In this document: piece by piece, positions 47,002 through 56,348 of the stretch | Numbering within the stretch: position 1 is the first letter of the stretch | Layout: the number at the start of each line of letters is the position of its first letter | DNA from: Halomonas huangheensis | GTDB taxonomy: Bacteria > Pseudomonadota > Gammaproteobacteria > Pseudomonadales > Halomonadaceae | Direction of reading: 5' to 3' | Assembly: GCF_001431725.1 (NCBI RefSeq) | Contig: NZ_CP013106.1 | Coordinates: forward strand, 372,001-436,000 | Length of the DNA: 64,000 nt | Translations under genes and position numbers: made by a program | Notes under the pieces: model-generated | The model's input: only the letters and a program-made list of their open reading frames with translations | Database searches by the model: none | Told to the model about the DNA's origin: nothing

Positions 47002-47781
47002 TTAGTTCATCATCCAGCCACCGTCTACCGGCAGGGTCTGGCCAGTAACGAAAGCTGAGGCGTCGGAGGCGAGGAATACGATGGCGGCGGCGATATCCGT
47101 GGCATTGCCTCGACGCTTGATCGCCTGGTGATCGAGCACGAACTGAGCGTATTGCTGTGGGTCGGGGTGAATCCTTTCTGCATCGGTGGGAAAGGCGCCA
47201 GGGGAAACTGCGTTGCAGGTGATGCCCCATTTACCGAATTCGCGAGCCCATGCCCGGGTCAGGCCCATCAGCGCGCCCTTTGACTGTACATAGGGCGAGA
47301 GATGCTCCCATCCGCCCGACAGCGTGATCGACGATATATTGATGATGCGCCCCCATCGCTGTGCACGCATGCCGGGCAGGGCGACCTTGGTGCAGGCCAG
47401 GGCTGCCTCTACATTGACGGCATGCACCTGGCGCATCTCTTCCAGGCTGTAGTCCTCGAACGGCTTGCTGGGATAGATGGCGGCGTTGTTGATGACGACA
47501 TCCAGTGCTTGATCCTGTGTCAGTTCCTGCAATCGATGGCTCAGGAGAACATGGTCCGCCAGGTCGATTTCCAGCAGGTGCAATTGCGCACGATGGGCTT
47601 CGGGAACTGCCGCATGCAGCCTGGCGACTTTGTCGCAGTCGTTATCGATGGCAATTACCATGGCGCCCATGGCCAGCATTTCCAGTGTCGTTTCAAGGCC
47701 CAGGCCACCCGCGGCACCGGTATAGAGAATGCGCTTCCCGGATAGGGAAAAGCGCTCGATAAGTGGTGATGCTGGTGTCAT
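47002..47781 (-). CDS. Short-chain dehydrogenase/reductase of the sugar-acid operon
   Basis: 259 aa classical SDR: the cofactor motif TGAAGGLG, NNAAIYPSKP, the catalytic serine in NISSITLSG, and YVQSK. The C-terminus reads GQTLPVDGGWMMN. It resembles gluconate-5-dehydrogenase or 3-oxoacyl reductase types. Its ATG overlaps the stop of the DUF4432 gene by four bases. Confidence 0.9.
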   Translation of the reverse strand: MTPASPLIERFSLSGKRILYTGAAGGLGLETTLEMLAMGAMVIAIDNDCDKVARLHAAVPEAHRAQLHLLEIDLADHVLLSHRLQELTQDQALDVVINNAAIYPSKPFEDYSLEEMRQVHAVNVEAALACTKVALPGMRAQRWGRIINISSITLSGGWEHLSPYVQSKGALMGLTRAWAREFGKWGITCNAVSPGAFPTDAERIHPDPQQYAQFVLDHQAIKRRGNATDIAAAIVFLASDASAFVTGQTLPVDGGWMMN

Positions 47782-48956
47782 GAGCGGCCTCCAATACGAC
47801 GGAAGTCACCGGATGGCGCTGGGTAATCCTCGGCAGGTTGTTGAGCGATGGCGGCAATGTGTTGTTCGCAACGGGCGATGGCAATATCCCCGTCGAGCAC
47901 ACTGAAGCGCGTCTGGTAGCAGCGCTCATCGCCATGTTCCAGCCAGATCATTTCTCCCCGATCGCGGGCACCGCTCTGACCAAGAACATGGTGTGTCGAG
48001 GGTTCGATACCCATGGCGTATTGTCCGGCCTGAAAGTTCTGCCACTGGAACTGGCAGGGAAATTGCGTCTTGCGAGTGGTGACGCACAGCCCCAGGCCAA
48101 GGCGGTCATTGACAAGAGCGCACGGCACCTGGTCGTCATCATCGCACCCCATTTCGTGTTCCCAGACCTGTTCGTGGAAGCGACGTTGTGGTGTAGGAGG
48201 CGTACGGTAGCCTACGTTCTGATCACGGTAGCCATCGGCGTGGGAAGCCCACACCACGTCACGTATAGGAGCCAGATAGCGGCTACCTTCGTCGAGCAGG
48301 GGATAGCCGAGATTGATGTGATAGCAGAGCATGTGCGGCGTGCGATAGAAGCCACGATTGACCACCCTATCGTTGAGCGTTATGGCATTGCTGCCGACCT
48401 CGATCTCGATGCGCCGATGCAGTTCCAGATGTTCGCCGAAGACCGCTCCCTGACGAATGATACCCTCGGCCCACAATAGACAGGTGTCACCGTCCCAGCG
48501 CTCTCCATAACCGGTGAGATGGGCAGGTATGGTTCCGACACGCCCGTGCAGTGATTGTTTTGCGACCTGCCGAGGGGCATAAACGTAGTTGTCCGTTGGT
48601 GCGTCATACATGAACAAGGTGTGGTCCAGGCCACAGGTGATCATGAAGCCGGAGAATGAGCGCATCCAGCCGAGCCCACCTTCGCCCTCATATTCATGCA
48701 GGCCTGGGTGTCGAAAGCCGGATGGTGAGTGCCAGCCGATGGCCTGACCTCGATATTCACAGTCGGCGATGTCCATGGCGCGATCCACCAGAACGGTGAA
48801 GCGCAGCCCAGTGCCGGAGCGGAATTCGAGCAGGCGAATGCCGCGTTCCACACCGTTTTCCAAGTGCATCAGCCGCACACCGGCAAACTGACCGAGATCG
48901 CCGGTGCGAGCTTCCAGGTCGTGGCGGCTGAGTGATTGGCCGTAAATGTCAGGCAT
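47778..48956 (-). CDS. DUF4432 / aldose 1-epimerase-like protein
   Basis: 392 aa from the ATG at 48956 (AGGGGG site); an upstream extension is non-conserved. The beta-sandwich resembles galactose mutarotases, with the conserved segments VDRAMDIADCEYRGQAIGW, GFMITCGLDHT and HINLGYPLLDEG typical of DUF4432. It may interconvert sugar anomers or isomerise a sugar acid. It is the third gene of the operon. Confidence 0.85.
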   Translation of the reverse strand: MPDIYGQSLSRHDLEARTGDLGQFAGVRLMHLENGVERGIRLLEFRSGTGLRFTVLVDRAMDIADCEYRGQAIGWHSPSGFRHPGLHEYEGEGGLGWMRSFSGFMITCGLDHTLFMYDAPTDNYVYAPRQVAKQSLHGRVGTIPAHLTGYGERWDGDTCLLWAEGIIRQGAVFGEHLELHRRIEIEVGSNAITLNDRVVNRGFYRTPHMLCYHINLGYPLLDEGSRYLAPIRDVVWASHADGYRDQNVGYRTPPTPQRRFHEQVWEHEMGCDDDDQVPCALVNDRLGLGLCVTTRKTQFPCQFQWQNFQAGQYAMGIEPSTHHVLGQSGARDRGEMIWLEHGDERCYQTRFSVLDGDIAIARCEQHIAAIAQQPAEDYPAPSGDFRRIGGRS

Positions 48957-49026
48957 GCAGTAACCCCCTGGGCGCCGCCTGAAGCGGCACCACACGATTG
49001 AGGAATGATGGCGGAAAGGGTGAGAG

Positions 49027-49941
49027 CTAGACGCCGTTGGTGCGCAATTTTCCTTCCAGAAAACGCTTGGCCCGAGGGACGTCGCTCTCGTCCAGATGTT
49101 CAATGATGATCGGAATGTTGGGGTGCTTGCGGGCCAGACGCTGCAGGTAAAGGTCGTAGTTCAGCTCACCAAGTCCGGGGGCAGGTAACTCGATGTCTCC
49201 CACACCTCGAAAGGTGTGGCTCTCAGCCGCGCTGTCGTCACCGATATTGTGGTGCTTCTCGCTCTTGTCATCGCCCGAGCGTTTTACATCCTTGGCGTGA
49301 GCGATACATATCCTGTCCGAAAGGGCATCGAACACATGGTTCAAGGTCGCGTCCATTCTGTCGATGTTGTGGGCTTCGAAATAGTTGGTTGGGTCCATCA
49401 GAAGCCCCAGGCCGGGATGATCCACCTCGGCGAACATACGTAAGGTCTCCTCGACCGAACCAACCACGTTATTGACGTAGGTTTCCAACAGGAATACGGC
49501 TCCGTGGTCATAGGCATGTTGGGCCAGTTCAGCGATTACAGCGCGGCAATCGGCCCACCCTTCTTCGGTCTTGTTCCTGGGGTGGTGTGTCCAGTCACTG
49601 TCCGGATTGAAAGTGCCGGTTTCCGAGATGACATAGGGCGTACCCAGGTGGCGTGCATTGGCAATGATTTCCTTGAGCAGGGCGTTGCGTGATTGCCTCT
49701 CTCCGCTATCCGGGTGGACGATGTTGGTGTACGCAGATATCGCACAGATGGCTAGATGGTGGTCACGAAACGTATCTCGAATACGATCGCATTTTTCTCG
49801 GGTGATCTGGCCTGCCGAAAGGTCCATGTCCTTGAAGTGCATGTCCAACTGCACAGTATTGAAATCATGGCTGCGGATTACGCTGGCGGTTTTTTCCAAT
49901 TCGTAGGGGAAATAGCCCGAAAAGATTCCAGTCTGCATCAT
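49027..49941 (-). CDS. Sugar phosphate isomerase/epimerase family TIM barrel
   Basis: 304 aa. It matches the xylose-isomerase-like TIM barrel (AP_endonuc_2) family: the glutamates in ISETGTF and LLETYVNN, the Asp in LLMDPTNYFE, and the terminal Glu in IIIEHLDESD are likely metal ligands. Isomerisation or dehydration of a polyol or keto-sugar is expected. Two ATGs at 49941 and 49938 are possible; the first is eight bases from AGGAG. Confidence 0.88.
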   Translation of the reverse strand: MMQTGIFSGYFPYELEKTASVIRSHDFNTVQLDMHFKDMDLSAGQITREKCDRIRDTFRDHHLAICAISAYTNIVHPDSGERQSRNALLKEIIANARHLGTPYVISETGTFNPDSDWTHHPRNKTEEGWADCRAVIAELAQHAYDHGAVFLLETYVNNVVGSVEETLRMFAEVDHPGLGLLMDPTNYFEAHNIDRMDATLNHVFDALSDRICIAHAKDVKRSGDDKSEKHHNIGDDSAAESHTFRGVGDIELPAPGLGELNYDLYLQRLARKHPNIPIIIEHLDESDVPRAKRFLEGKLRTNGV

Positions 49942-50007
49942 GATGGCGTCTCCTATCTGTTGTTGTTGGGTCCTACGTAACTGACGTCGAAAAGCATGTG
50001 TTGTTTG

Positions 50008-51099
50008 TCAGTGTTGATCGATGAAGTCGGTGAAGTGCACCGTCCGGCCCGTATTGATGGATTGATAGGCAGCCTCCACCAGGGCCATGGTATGCACCGT
50101 ATCGGCGACACTGAGTACTGGCTCGGTGCCGCTGTGTACGGCGAACTGTAGTTGTTCCATGACGCCAATAAAGGCATGCGGGAACCACATGGTCTGCCAA
50201 CTCGGCGATATCCACTTTCCGTCGGTGTGCGTGCGGCTGGCGTAGCGAATAGTGGATGCTGCCCCCGTTGGCCAGCCGATGGTGCCCTGGGCGACCCCTT
50301 GAGTGCCTTCGACTCGCCAACGTATGTGTTGGTCATCTTGATAATTCTCGTCGCGTGGTCCCGACCAGACGTCTTCCAGGGACAGTGCCAGCAGGCCTGA
50401 TGGAAACCGTAGTGTCGTGACCACTATGCCGTCTTCATGCTCGAATTCGGTGCGTGGGTCGCAGCGAGTCACGCTGGTCACCTCCTGTGGCTCGCCGAAC
50501 AGGAAACGCAGAGCATCCAGGTGGTGAACGCTCATATTGGCCAACGTCAGGCGCTCATAGGTACTCAGGAACCCCTGCCAATGCGGTATGGCGTGCATAT
50601 CAATCTGCGCGAATACTGGCTCGCCCAGAACGCCGGCACGCAGTAACTGCGATAGCGAGCGAATGGACTGGTCATAGCGCATGTTCTGATTGACTGATAG
50701 AGGCTTACCGATCGCCGCCGCTTCATCACGAAGTTGCCGAGCTTCCTCCAGCGTCAGTGCCAGAGGTTTCTGCACTAGTATTGCCTTGATGTGTGGTGCG
50801 TGCAGGGCTGCGCGTATCAGCGCGGGTTGCTGGTCGGGAGGGTAGGCGATGTCCAGAATCTGGACCCGGGAGTCGTCGATCAATGCCTGCGGTGTATCGT
50901 AAACGGTATCGATCGACCAGCGTCTTGCTACTTTCTCAGCGTTGTCACGGGTGCGCGAGGCGATTGCACAGACGGAAAAGCCGGCTTCCTTATAGGCTGC
51001 CAAATGGCACTCGGCCATGATCATGCCTGCACCGATACAGCCGATTCGATAGTCGCGGACACGGACTTCCGGATCTGGTTGGAGAGTGAGTTCAGTCAT
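50008..51099 (-). CDS. Gfo/Idh/MocA-family NAD(P)-dependent oxidoreductase
   Basis: 363 aa. The N-terminal Rossmann motif is GCIGAGMIMAECHLAAY (residues 19-35), followed by QKPLALTLEEARQLRDEA, the usual EKP-type site (here QKP) for the conserved lysine. The C-terminal alpha/beta domain resembles inositol and glucose dehydrogenases. It oxidises a sugar or polyol. It is the first gene of the operon, divergent from lacI. Confidence 0.92.
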   Translation of the reverse strand: MTELTLQPDPEVRVRDYRIGCIGAGMIMAECHLAAYKEAGFSVCAIASRTRDNAEKVARRWSIDTVYDTPQALIDDSRVQILDIAYPPDQQPALIRAALHAPHIKAILVQKPLALTLEEARQLRDEAAAIGKPLSVNQNMRYDQSIRSLSQLLRAGVLGEPVFAQIDMHAIPHWQGFLSTYERLTLANMSVHHLDALRFLFGEPQEVTSVTRCDPRTEFEHEDGIVVTTLRFPSGLLALSLEDVWSGPRDENYQDDQHIRWRVEGTQGVAQGTIGWPTGAASTIRYASRTHTDGKWISPSWQTMWFPHAFIGVMEQLQFAVHSGTEPVLSVADTVHTMALVEAAYQSINTGRTVHFTDFIDQH

Positions 51100-51211
51100 C
51101 TTTGCCTCTCGGTAGTGGGAACAGGTGCGCCAGGCCCCCAGCGAGCAGCGTGAATCGAACGACAGATGTCGAGCGAAATGAAGAATGCCTGAATAGATTT
51201 GGTTATTTATG

Positions 51212-51302
51212 ATGTTATATCAAACATTTTTTACCATCATTAAACATCATTTTATGTCATTTTTGTTATACTTAAGTCATATTCAGGTAAGTTGTTAAAC
51301 AA
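51212..51302. promoter_or_regulatory. AT-rich divergent control region with inverted repeats
   Basis: Within the 262-base gap between the operon and lacI there is ATGTT-N6-AACAT (51212-51227) and TTGTT-A-AACAA (51292-51302), in DNA much richer in A+T than its surroundings. Both have the symmetry expected of LacI-family operators. Direct CATCATT repeats lie between them. Confidence 0.45.
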
Positions 51303-51361
51303 TAATTGCCGTTATTAATGAATAATGATGTGTTTTGATGCTCTCGCTGAGAGGAGGCGTT

Positions 51362-52363
51362 GTGCGTACGACCATCAGTCAGATTGCTGAAGTATCCGGT
51401 TATTCACCGGCAACCGTTGACCGAGTTCTCAATGATCGCGCGGGCGTTCGATCGCGAACCCGAGACGCTATTCTGCAAACCGCGCATGAGCTGGGTTATT
51501 TCGGTCTTGCTTCGGCCTATGGCCCACCGGAAGTGGAAATGGATTTCCTGCTGCCTGCAGGTGACAACACCTTCATGCTGTTGCTGCGCAAGTTCATTAT
51601 TGAGGAGGCCACAAAGTACGCTGGTATCAAGCCACGTCTGCACCTCTACGAAGATTTCAATCCAGAGCATCTGGCGGAGCGATTGTTGGAGTTGCAAGGA
51701 CATACCGATGCCGTGGCTATCGTGATGCCGGATCACCCTTCAATACGTGAAGCGGTCAATCGTCTGGTGATAGGCGGTATCCACGTGGCGACGTTGGTCT
51801 CGGACTTGCCGTCACTCAACAAGATCGGTTACGTGGGAGTCGATAATCGAGCCGCAGGGCGTCTGGCTGGACTGCTTACCGGTCGATTTCTGAGGGATGA
51901 CCGTGAGCACGACGTCGCCGTCTTCATCGGCTTCGCCTCATACCGGGGCCATGAAGAGCGGGAGATGGGATTTCGTTCGATTCTGGCCCAGGATTATCCT
52001 CACCTGCGCATTCGTGACATCGTTCAAGTCAACGATGATCGCGAGCGAGCTTACGAGGAGACTCAGCGCCTGCTGATGAATGAGCCGCCGGCTGCTATCT
52101 ACAATATTGGTGCCGGCAATCAGGGAATAGCACGAGCCCTGCGTGACGCCGGTGCCAGCCCGGTATTCATTGCTCACGACTTGACCGAGGCGACCAAGGG
52201 CATGCTGATGGACAGGACGCTCGATGCGGTGATCGACCAGAACCCCAGAGTCGAGGCTCGTGAGGTCATCAAGTTGTTGGCGTCTGCGGTCAGAGGGGCA
52301 TGTGAGCCCTCGTATCCACCGCGCCTGCAGGTTGTGTTTCGCGAGAACATACCGGTGGTTTGA
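51362..52363 (+). CDS. LacI-family transcriptional regulator
   Basis: 333 aa from the GTG at 51362, close behind GAGGAGG. The HTH covers residues 3-25 (TTISQIAEVSGYSPATVDRVLNDRAG), and the hinge and sugar-binding core follow. An ATG eight codons earlier is less likely because the ribosome site lies after it. It is divergent from the seven-gene operon, which it probably represses until the sugar-type inducer appears. Confidence 0.92.
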   Translation: MRTTISQIAEVSGYSPATVDRVLNDRAGVRSRTRDAILQTAHELGYFGLASAYGPPEVEMDFLLPAGDNTFMLLLRKFIIEEATKYAGIKPRLHLYEDFNPEHLAERLLELQGHTDAVAIVMPDHPSIREAVNRLVIGGIHVATLVSDLPSLNKIGYVGVDNRAAGRLAGLLTGRFLRDDREHDVAVFIGFASYRGHEEREMGFRSILAQDYPHLRIRDIVQVNDDRERAYEETQRLLMNEPPAAIYNIGAGNQGIARALRDAGASPVFIAHDLTEATKGMLMDRTLDAVIDQNPRVEAREVIKLLASAVRGACEPSYPPRLQVVFRENIPVV

Positions 52364-52469
52364 GAGCCGGGAGGAAGGAGTGATATTTGAGCGTGGTCCA
52401 TTCCGAAGTATTGCGATGGAACGCGATATATGGCCCCTCATTCGTCTGTCCTCAGAGAATGACGTTTTA

Positions 52470-52498
52470 GTGTCATTATCAGGTCACTACTGTGTCAC
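52470..52498 (+). promoter_or_regulatory. Three tandem Pho-box half-sites upstream of phnC
   Basis: GTGTCAT, AGGTCAC and GTGTCAC begin at 52470, 52481 and 52492, an exact 11-base period with four-base AT-rich spacers. This matches the PhoB recognition layout CTGTCAT-N4-CTGTCAT. A TAATTG or TAACTA -10-like sequence follows 10-13 bases later. Confidence 0.65.
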
Positions 52499-52574
52499 TA
52501 CATGATTAACTAATTGATTATATTGGCGAGTGGCAGAAAGGATTTGTCACCATACCGAACCTCCGCAGAGTAAG

Positions 52575-52592
52575 ATGTCACAAGACTGCCAT
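52575..52592 (+). promoter_or_regulatory. Second Pho-box candidate next to phnC
   Basis: ATGTCAC-AAGA-CTGCCAT matches the PhoB consensus at 12 of 14 specified positions. Its last base is the first base of the palindromic PhnF-type operator. It lies 65 bases before the phnC start. Confidence 0.65.
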
Positions 52593-52603
52593 TGTCTAGA
52601 CAA
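52592..52603. promoter_or_regulatory. PhnF-type palindromic operator upstream of phnC
   Basis: TTGTCTAGACAA is a perfect 12-base palindrome. The GTCTAGAC core is the type of site bound by GntR/HutC-family regulators, and the same core overlaps the phnF start codon at 55,552. It lies directly downstream of a Pho box, where a repressor would block transcription. Confidence 0.65.
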
Positions 52604-52629
52604 CTGAGAGTCATCTATTCCTTGCAGAC

Positions 52630-52657
52630 TGATGCCATTCCTTGAGGAGAGGCATCA
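52630..52657 (+). other. RNA hairpin presenting the phnC ribosome-binding site
   Basis: TGATGCC (52630-52636) pairs with GGCATCA (52651-52657), whose last base is the A of the phnC ATG. The 14-base loop contains the GAGGAG ribosome site. Translation of phnC could be affected by this structure. Confidence 0.4.
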
Positions 52658-53511
52658 TGTCCATTCCCACGATCATCGTTGAGCAACTCAACAAGACATT
52701 TGGCCATCGACGCGTGCTCGATGGTATCAGTTTCAACGTCACTCCCGGCGAAATGGTCGCCCTGATTGGTCCTTCCGGCTCGGGAAAATCGACCCTGTTA
52801 CGTCATCTGGTGGGCCTGACCTGTGGCAACCGCGGCGAGGGAGGGCGTGTCTCGGTCATGGGCCGTGATGTGCAGATGTCGGGCCGTATGCGCCGCGCCA
52901 GTCGTGGTGAACGCTGTCGCACCGGGTACATCTTCCAGCAGTTCAATCTGGTGGGCCGACTCAGTGTGATGACCAATGTGCTGATCGGCGGCCTCGGCAG
53001 TATGCCCCGTGGGCGTGCCGTACTGGGACGTTTCTCGGCGGAAGAGCGGCAGCGCGCCCGCGAATGCCTGGCGCGGGTAGGGCTGGAGGAGCTGGCCGAG
53101 CAACGCGCCAATACCCTTTCCGGTGGTCAGCAGCAGCGTGTCGCCATTGCTCGGGTGCTGATGCAGGACGCCGAGATCATCCTCGCCGACGAGCCCATCG
53201 CTTCTCTTGATCCGCGTAGTGCCCGTGAAGTCATGGAAATCCTCGAACGCATCCACCAGGAAGATGGCCGCACGGTAGTCGTGACCCTTCATCAGGTTGA
53301 GGTGGCCCGCCGCTACTGCAAACGTGCGATTGCTCTCAAGGAAGGGCGTCTGTATTTCGATGGTCCGACTCATGAGCTCACCGATGGTCGTCTACAGACA
53401 CTGTACGAGAACGCTGGTCTCGACGAACTCCGCGCATCGGCGAATACCGGTGACGCCACTGAACCTGCCCGGGCACCCGCCATGGCCAGGGTGCAGGTAG
53501 CGCATAGCTGA
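52657..53511 (+). CDS. phnC: Phosphonate ABC transporter ATP-binding protein
   Basis: 284 aa ABC ATPase from the ATG at 52657. Walker [10 protein letters not shown] (residues 37-45), the signature [15 protein letters not shown] and Walker [11 protein letters not shown] are all intact. With PhnD and PhnE it imports phosphonates across the inner membrane. It is the first gene of the phn operon, behind Pho boxes and a PhnF-type operator. Confidence 0.96.
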   Translation: MSIPTIIVEQLNKTFGHRRVLDGISFNVTPGEMVALIGPSGSGKSTLLRHLVGLTCGNRGEGGRVSVMGRDVQMSGRMRRASRGERCRTGYIFQQFNLVGRLSVMTNVLIGGLGSMPRGRAVLGRFSAEERQRARECLARVGLEELAEQRANTLSGGQQQRVAIARVLMQDAEIILADEPIASLDPRSAREVMEILERIHQEDGRTVVVTLHQVEVARRYCKRAIALKEGRLYFDGPTHELTDGRLQTLYENAGLDELRASANTGDATEPARAPAMARVQVAHS

Positions 53512-53582
53512 GTGCTGATGCTGCCTGTAAACGATAACAAACTGTCCTTACGCATCCCTCTTATCCATCAGGAGTAACTTTC

Positions 53583-54608
53583 ATGGCACTCGCCTCCCTG
53601 CGTCGCCTGACTCTGCCATTGATTGCTGGTTTCAGCCTCGCTGCTGTTTCTCAGTTGGCAGCCGCCGATACCCTCAAGTTCGGCATCATTTCCACCGAAG
53701 CCAGCCAGAATCAAGCCCCCCTGTGGGAGCCTTTCCTCGAGGCAATGTCCGAGGAAATCGGCATGGAAATCGAGCCGTACTTTGCCACTGACTATGCCGC
53801 GGTTATCCAGGCGATGCGCTTCGATCAGATCGATCTCGCCTGGTATGGCAACAAGTCGGCGATGGAAGCGGTAGACCGTGCCGATGGTGAAGTTTTCGCG
53901 CAGACGGTACCTGACAATGGCCAGCCGGGTTACTGGAGCTTGATGATTGTCAATCAGGACAGTGATCTGCACAGCATCGAGGACGTGCTGGCCAATGCCG
54001 CCGATCTGGTATTCGGCAATGGCGACCCGAACTCGACTTCCGGTTATCTGGTGCCTGGCTACTACGTGTTCGCCGAGAACAACGTCGATGCTTCCACAGC
54101 CTTCAAGCGCACCTTGAACTCCAGCCATGAGACCAATGCGTTGGCGGTGGCCAATCACCAGGTTGATGTCGCCACTTTCAATACCGAGGGCATGGAGCGT
54201 CTCGAAATCACCGCGCCGGAAAAGGCCGAGCAACTGCGTGTGATCTGGAAGTCGCCGTTGATTCCTTCCGACCCGCTGGTGTGGCGCAAGGATCTGGATG
54301 AGGACACCAAGCAGAAGTTACGTGACTTCCTGTTCAGCTATGGCGATAGCGACGCTGAGCGTGAGGTTCTGGCACCGCTGCAGTGGGCGCGTTTCGATGA
54401 GTCGAGCAACGATCAACTGTTGCCGATCCGCCAACTGGAGCTGTTCAAGCAGCGTTCCAGCATCGCGGGTGACCAGAGTCTCGATGACAGCGAGCGACAG
54501 CAGAAGTTGGCCGAGATTGATGCCCAGCTTGATCAACTCGGCGAGCGTATGAAGGAGATCCAGGCAGCCGATGCTGACTCCACGTCGGATAGCGTCAACG
54601 CGGGCTGA
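53583..54608 (+). CDS. phnD: Phosphonate ABC transporter substrate-binding protein
   Basis: 341 aa. The signal peptide spans about residues 1-28 (cleavage after AAA). The mature part begins [16 protein letters not shown], with the phosphonate-binding segments [11 protein letters not shown] and [15 protein letters not shown]. It captures phosphonates in the periplasm for PhnCE. A strong hairpin follows the gene, which would favour high PhnD levels relative to PhnE. Confidence 0.96.
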   Translation: MALASLRRLTLPLIAGFSLAAVSQLAAADTLKFGIISTEASQNQAPLWEPFLEAMSEEIGMEIEPYFATDYAAVIQAMRFDQIDLAWYGNKSAMEAVDRADGEVFAQTVPDNGQPGYWSLMIVNQDSDLHSIEDVLANAADLVFGNGDPNSTSGYLVPGYYVFAENNVDASTAFKRTLNSSHETNALAVANHQVDVATFNTEGMERLEITAPEKAEQLRVIWKSPLIPSDPLVWRKDLDEDTKQKLRDFLFSYGDSDAEREVLAPLQWARFDESSNDQLLPIRQLELFKQRSSIAGDQSLDDSERQQKLAEIDAQLDQLGERMKEIQAADADSTSDSVNAG

Positions 54609-54621
54609 TCGGCCCGAGCCG

Positions 54622-54643
54622 GAGAGCGCCTGCGGGCGCTCTC
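54622..54643 (+). other. mRNA hairpin between phnD and phnE
   Basis: A perfect 9-bp GC stem (54622-54630 with 54635-54643) with a TGCG tetraloop and no T-run. Such structures after binding-protein genes protect the upstream mRNA from 3' decay. This suits the higher amount of PhnD needed. Confidence 0.65.
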
Positions 54644-54667
54644 GCATGCTGCTTCGCAGGAGAAATC

Positions 54668-55462
54668 ATGACTACCCAGACTTCCATATCCAGTATCCAG
54701 CAGCCGCCAAAGCGCAGTTGGGCCACGCTGTTGAGCTGGTTCGTGGCCATCAGTGTACTGGCCTGGGCATGGCAGGGCGTCGAGATGCAGCCCAGCCTGT
54801 TGGTCACCAACGCCGACAACATGGCCACTCTTGCGGGAGATTTCTTTCCGCCGGCGTTCGGCAACCTTGGACACTATATTGACCAGATGATGGTCACGAT
54901 CCAGATCGCCATCTGGGGCACATTGCTGGCGATCATCGTCGCAGTCCCGTGCAGCCTGTTGTCCTCCGAGAACCTGGCTCCATGGTGGGTCTACCAGCCC
55001 ATGCGGAGGTTGATGGATGCCACGCGCGCCATCAATGAGTTGGTGTTCGCCATGTTGTTCGTGGTGGCGGTAGGGCTGGGGCCCTTTGCCGGGACTCTGG
55101 CGCTGTTCGTGCACACCACCGGTGTGCTGGCCAAACTGTTCTCCGAGGCCGTGGAAGCCAGTGAGGCAGGGCCGATGGAGGGCATTCGTGTGACAGGCGC
55201 TGGGCGTATCGAGGAAATCGTCTTCGGCTTGATCCCTCAAGTATTACCGCTGTGGATCTCGGTAAGTCTGTATCGCTTCGAATCGAATATCCGCTCGGCC
55301 ACGGTACTGGGAATGGTCGGCGGCGGGGGTATCGGCGTCGCGCTGTGGGAGACCATGCGCGGTTTCCAGTATGCCGAGACGGCGACCATCATGCTGGTGA
55401 TCATCATTGCCGTGACAGTGCTCGATATGGCCTCCCAGAGGGTCCGCAAGCGCTTCATCTAG
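54668..55462 (+). CDS. phnE: Phosphonate ABC transporter permease
   Basis: 264 aa with about six hydrophobic segments. The ABC permease EAA-type loop is visible as [21 protein letters not shown]. An AGGAG site lies before the ATG. It is the only permease of the operon, as in most species. Confidence 0.95.
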   Translation: MTTQTSISSIQQPPKRSWATLLSWFVAISVLAWAWQGVEMQPSLLVTNADNMATLAGDFFPPAFGNLGHYIDQMMVTIQIAIWGTLLAIIVAVPCSLLSSENLAPWWVYQPMRRLMDATRAINELVFAMLFVVAVGLGPFAGTLALFVHTTGVLAKLFSEAVEASEAGPMEGIRVTGAGRIEEIVFGLIPQVLPLWISVSLYRFESNIRSATVLGMVGGGGIGVALWETMRGFQYAETATIMLVIIIAVTVLDMASQRVRKRFI

Positions 55463-55551
55463 ACTGTTGGACACAGCTCGGTGGAATACAGCGATGTATG
55501 GCTTCGGTAGGCAATGGAGGACAGCAGATGGTCTTTATTCAAGGAGCGAAC

Positions 55552-55563
55552 ATGTCTAGACAA
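55552..55563. promoter_or_regulatory. Second PhnF-type operator, overlapping the phnF start codon
   Basis: ATGTCTAGACAA matches the TTGTCTAGACAA palindrome upstream of phnC at 11 of 12 positions. It includes the phnF ATG itself. Binding here would repress phnF and the genes beyond it, giving autoregulation inside the operon. Confidence 0.55.
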
Positions 55564-56322
55564 CTGGCCCGACAGGACGCCGGACCACGCTATCGCCAAC
55601 TGGCGGACATTCTCGCCAGAGAAGTGCGTACCGAATACGTTCCGGGCGATCTGTTGCCCAGTGAGTCGGTGCTGGCAAGACGCTTTGCGGTCAACCGCCA
55701 TACCGTGCGTCGGGCACTCGATGAACTGGTGGCGGCGGGCATGGTCACGCGTCATCAGGGATTGGGTACCCAGGTGGTCGATCGCCGTCTCGACTACAGC
55801 GTCAGTGCCGGCAGCAAGGTGACCCACAATCTCGCCGAGCAGGGCATCAATACCGACAGCCGCTGCCTGAGCCAGGCCCTGGTCAAACCACCGGAAGCGA
55901 TTGCCCAGCGCTTTGGGCTTGCTGAGGACCAACAGTTGCTGTGCGTCGACACTCTGAGATTGGTCGATGAGGTTGCCATGATGCGACTGCGCCACTGGTT
56001 TGATCCCGCCAGGGTGCCGGGCTGGACCCAACGCTATCGCGGCGGCTCCACCCGCGCCCTGCTCGATCAACACTACGGCCTGCGTCTGATGCGTTCCCGC
56101 GTACGTATCGAAGCCTGCCAGGCCGACGCTGAAGACTGCCGATTGCTGCAGTGCCCCCATTATGCGCCGTTGCTGACCTTGACCAGCGACAACGTCGACG
56201 CCGAGGGGCGTCTGGTCGAGGTCTCGGTGAGTCGTGCGCGTGCCGACCGGCTGGCCTACCACGTGGACTTTTCCGGCGCTGATTTCGACAAGAATCCCAT
56301 CGTGGATCCTGATCAGAGTTAA
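55552..56322 (+). CDS. phnF: Phosphonate operon repressor, GntR/HutC family
   Basis: 256 aa from the ATG at 55552, which has an AAGGAG site; a start at 55528 is less supported. The N-terminal winged helix is residues 12-75 (YRQLADILAREVRTEYVPGDLLPSESVLARRF), and a UTRA effector domain follows. It probably represses the operon when phosphonate or phosphate signals are absent. It lies between phnE and phnG as in E. coli. Confidence 0.93.
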   Translation: MSRQLARQDAGPRYRQLADILAREVRTEYVPGDLLPSESVLARRFAVNRHTVRRALDELVAAGMVTRHQGLGTQVVDRRLDYSVSAGSKVTHNLAEQGINTDSRCLSQALVKPPEAIAQRFGLAEDQQLLCVDTLRLVDEVAMMRLRHWFDPARVPGWTQRYRGGSTRALLDQHYGLRLMRSRVRIEACQADAEDCRLLQCPHYAPLLTLTSDNVDAEGRLVEVSVSRARADRLAYHVDFSGADFDKNPIVDPDQS

Positions 56323-56348
56323 TACCGCTACCAGGACGAGGTTTCCTC

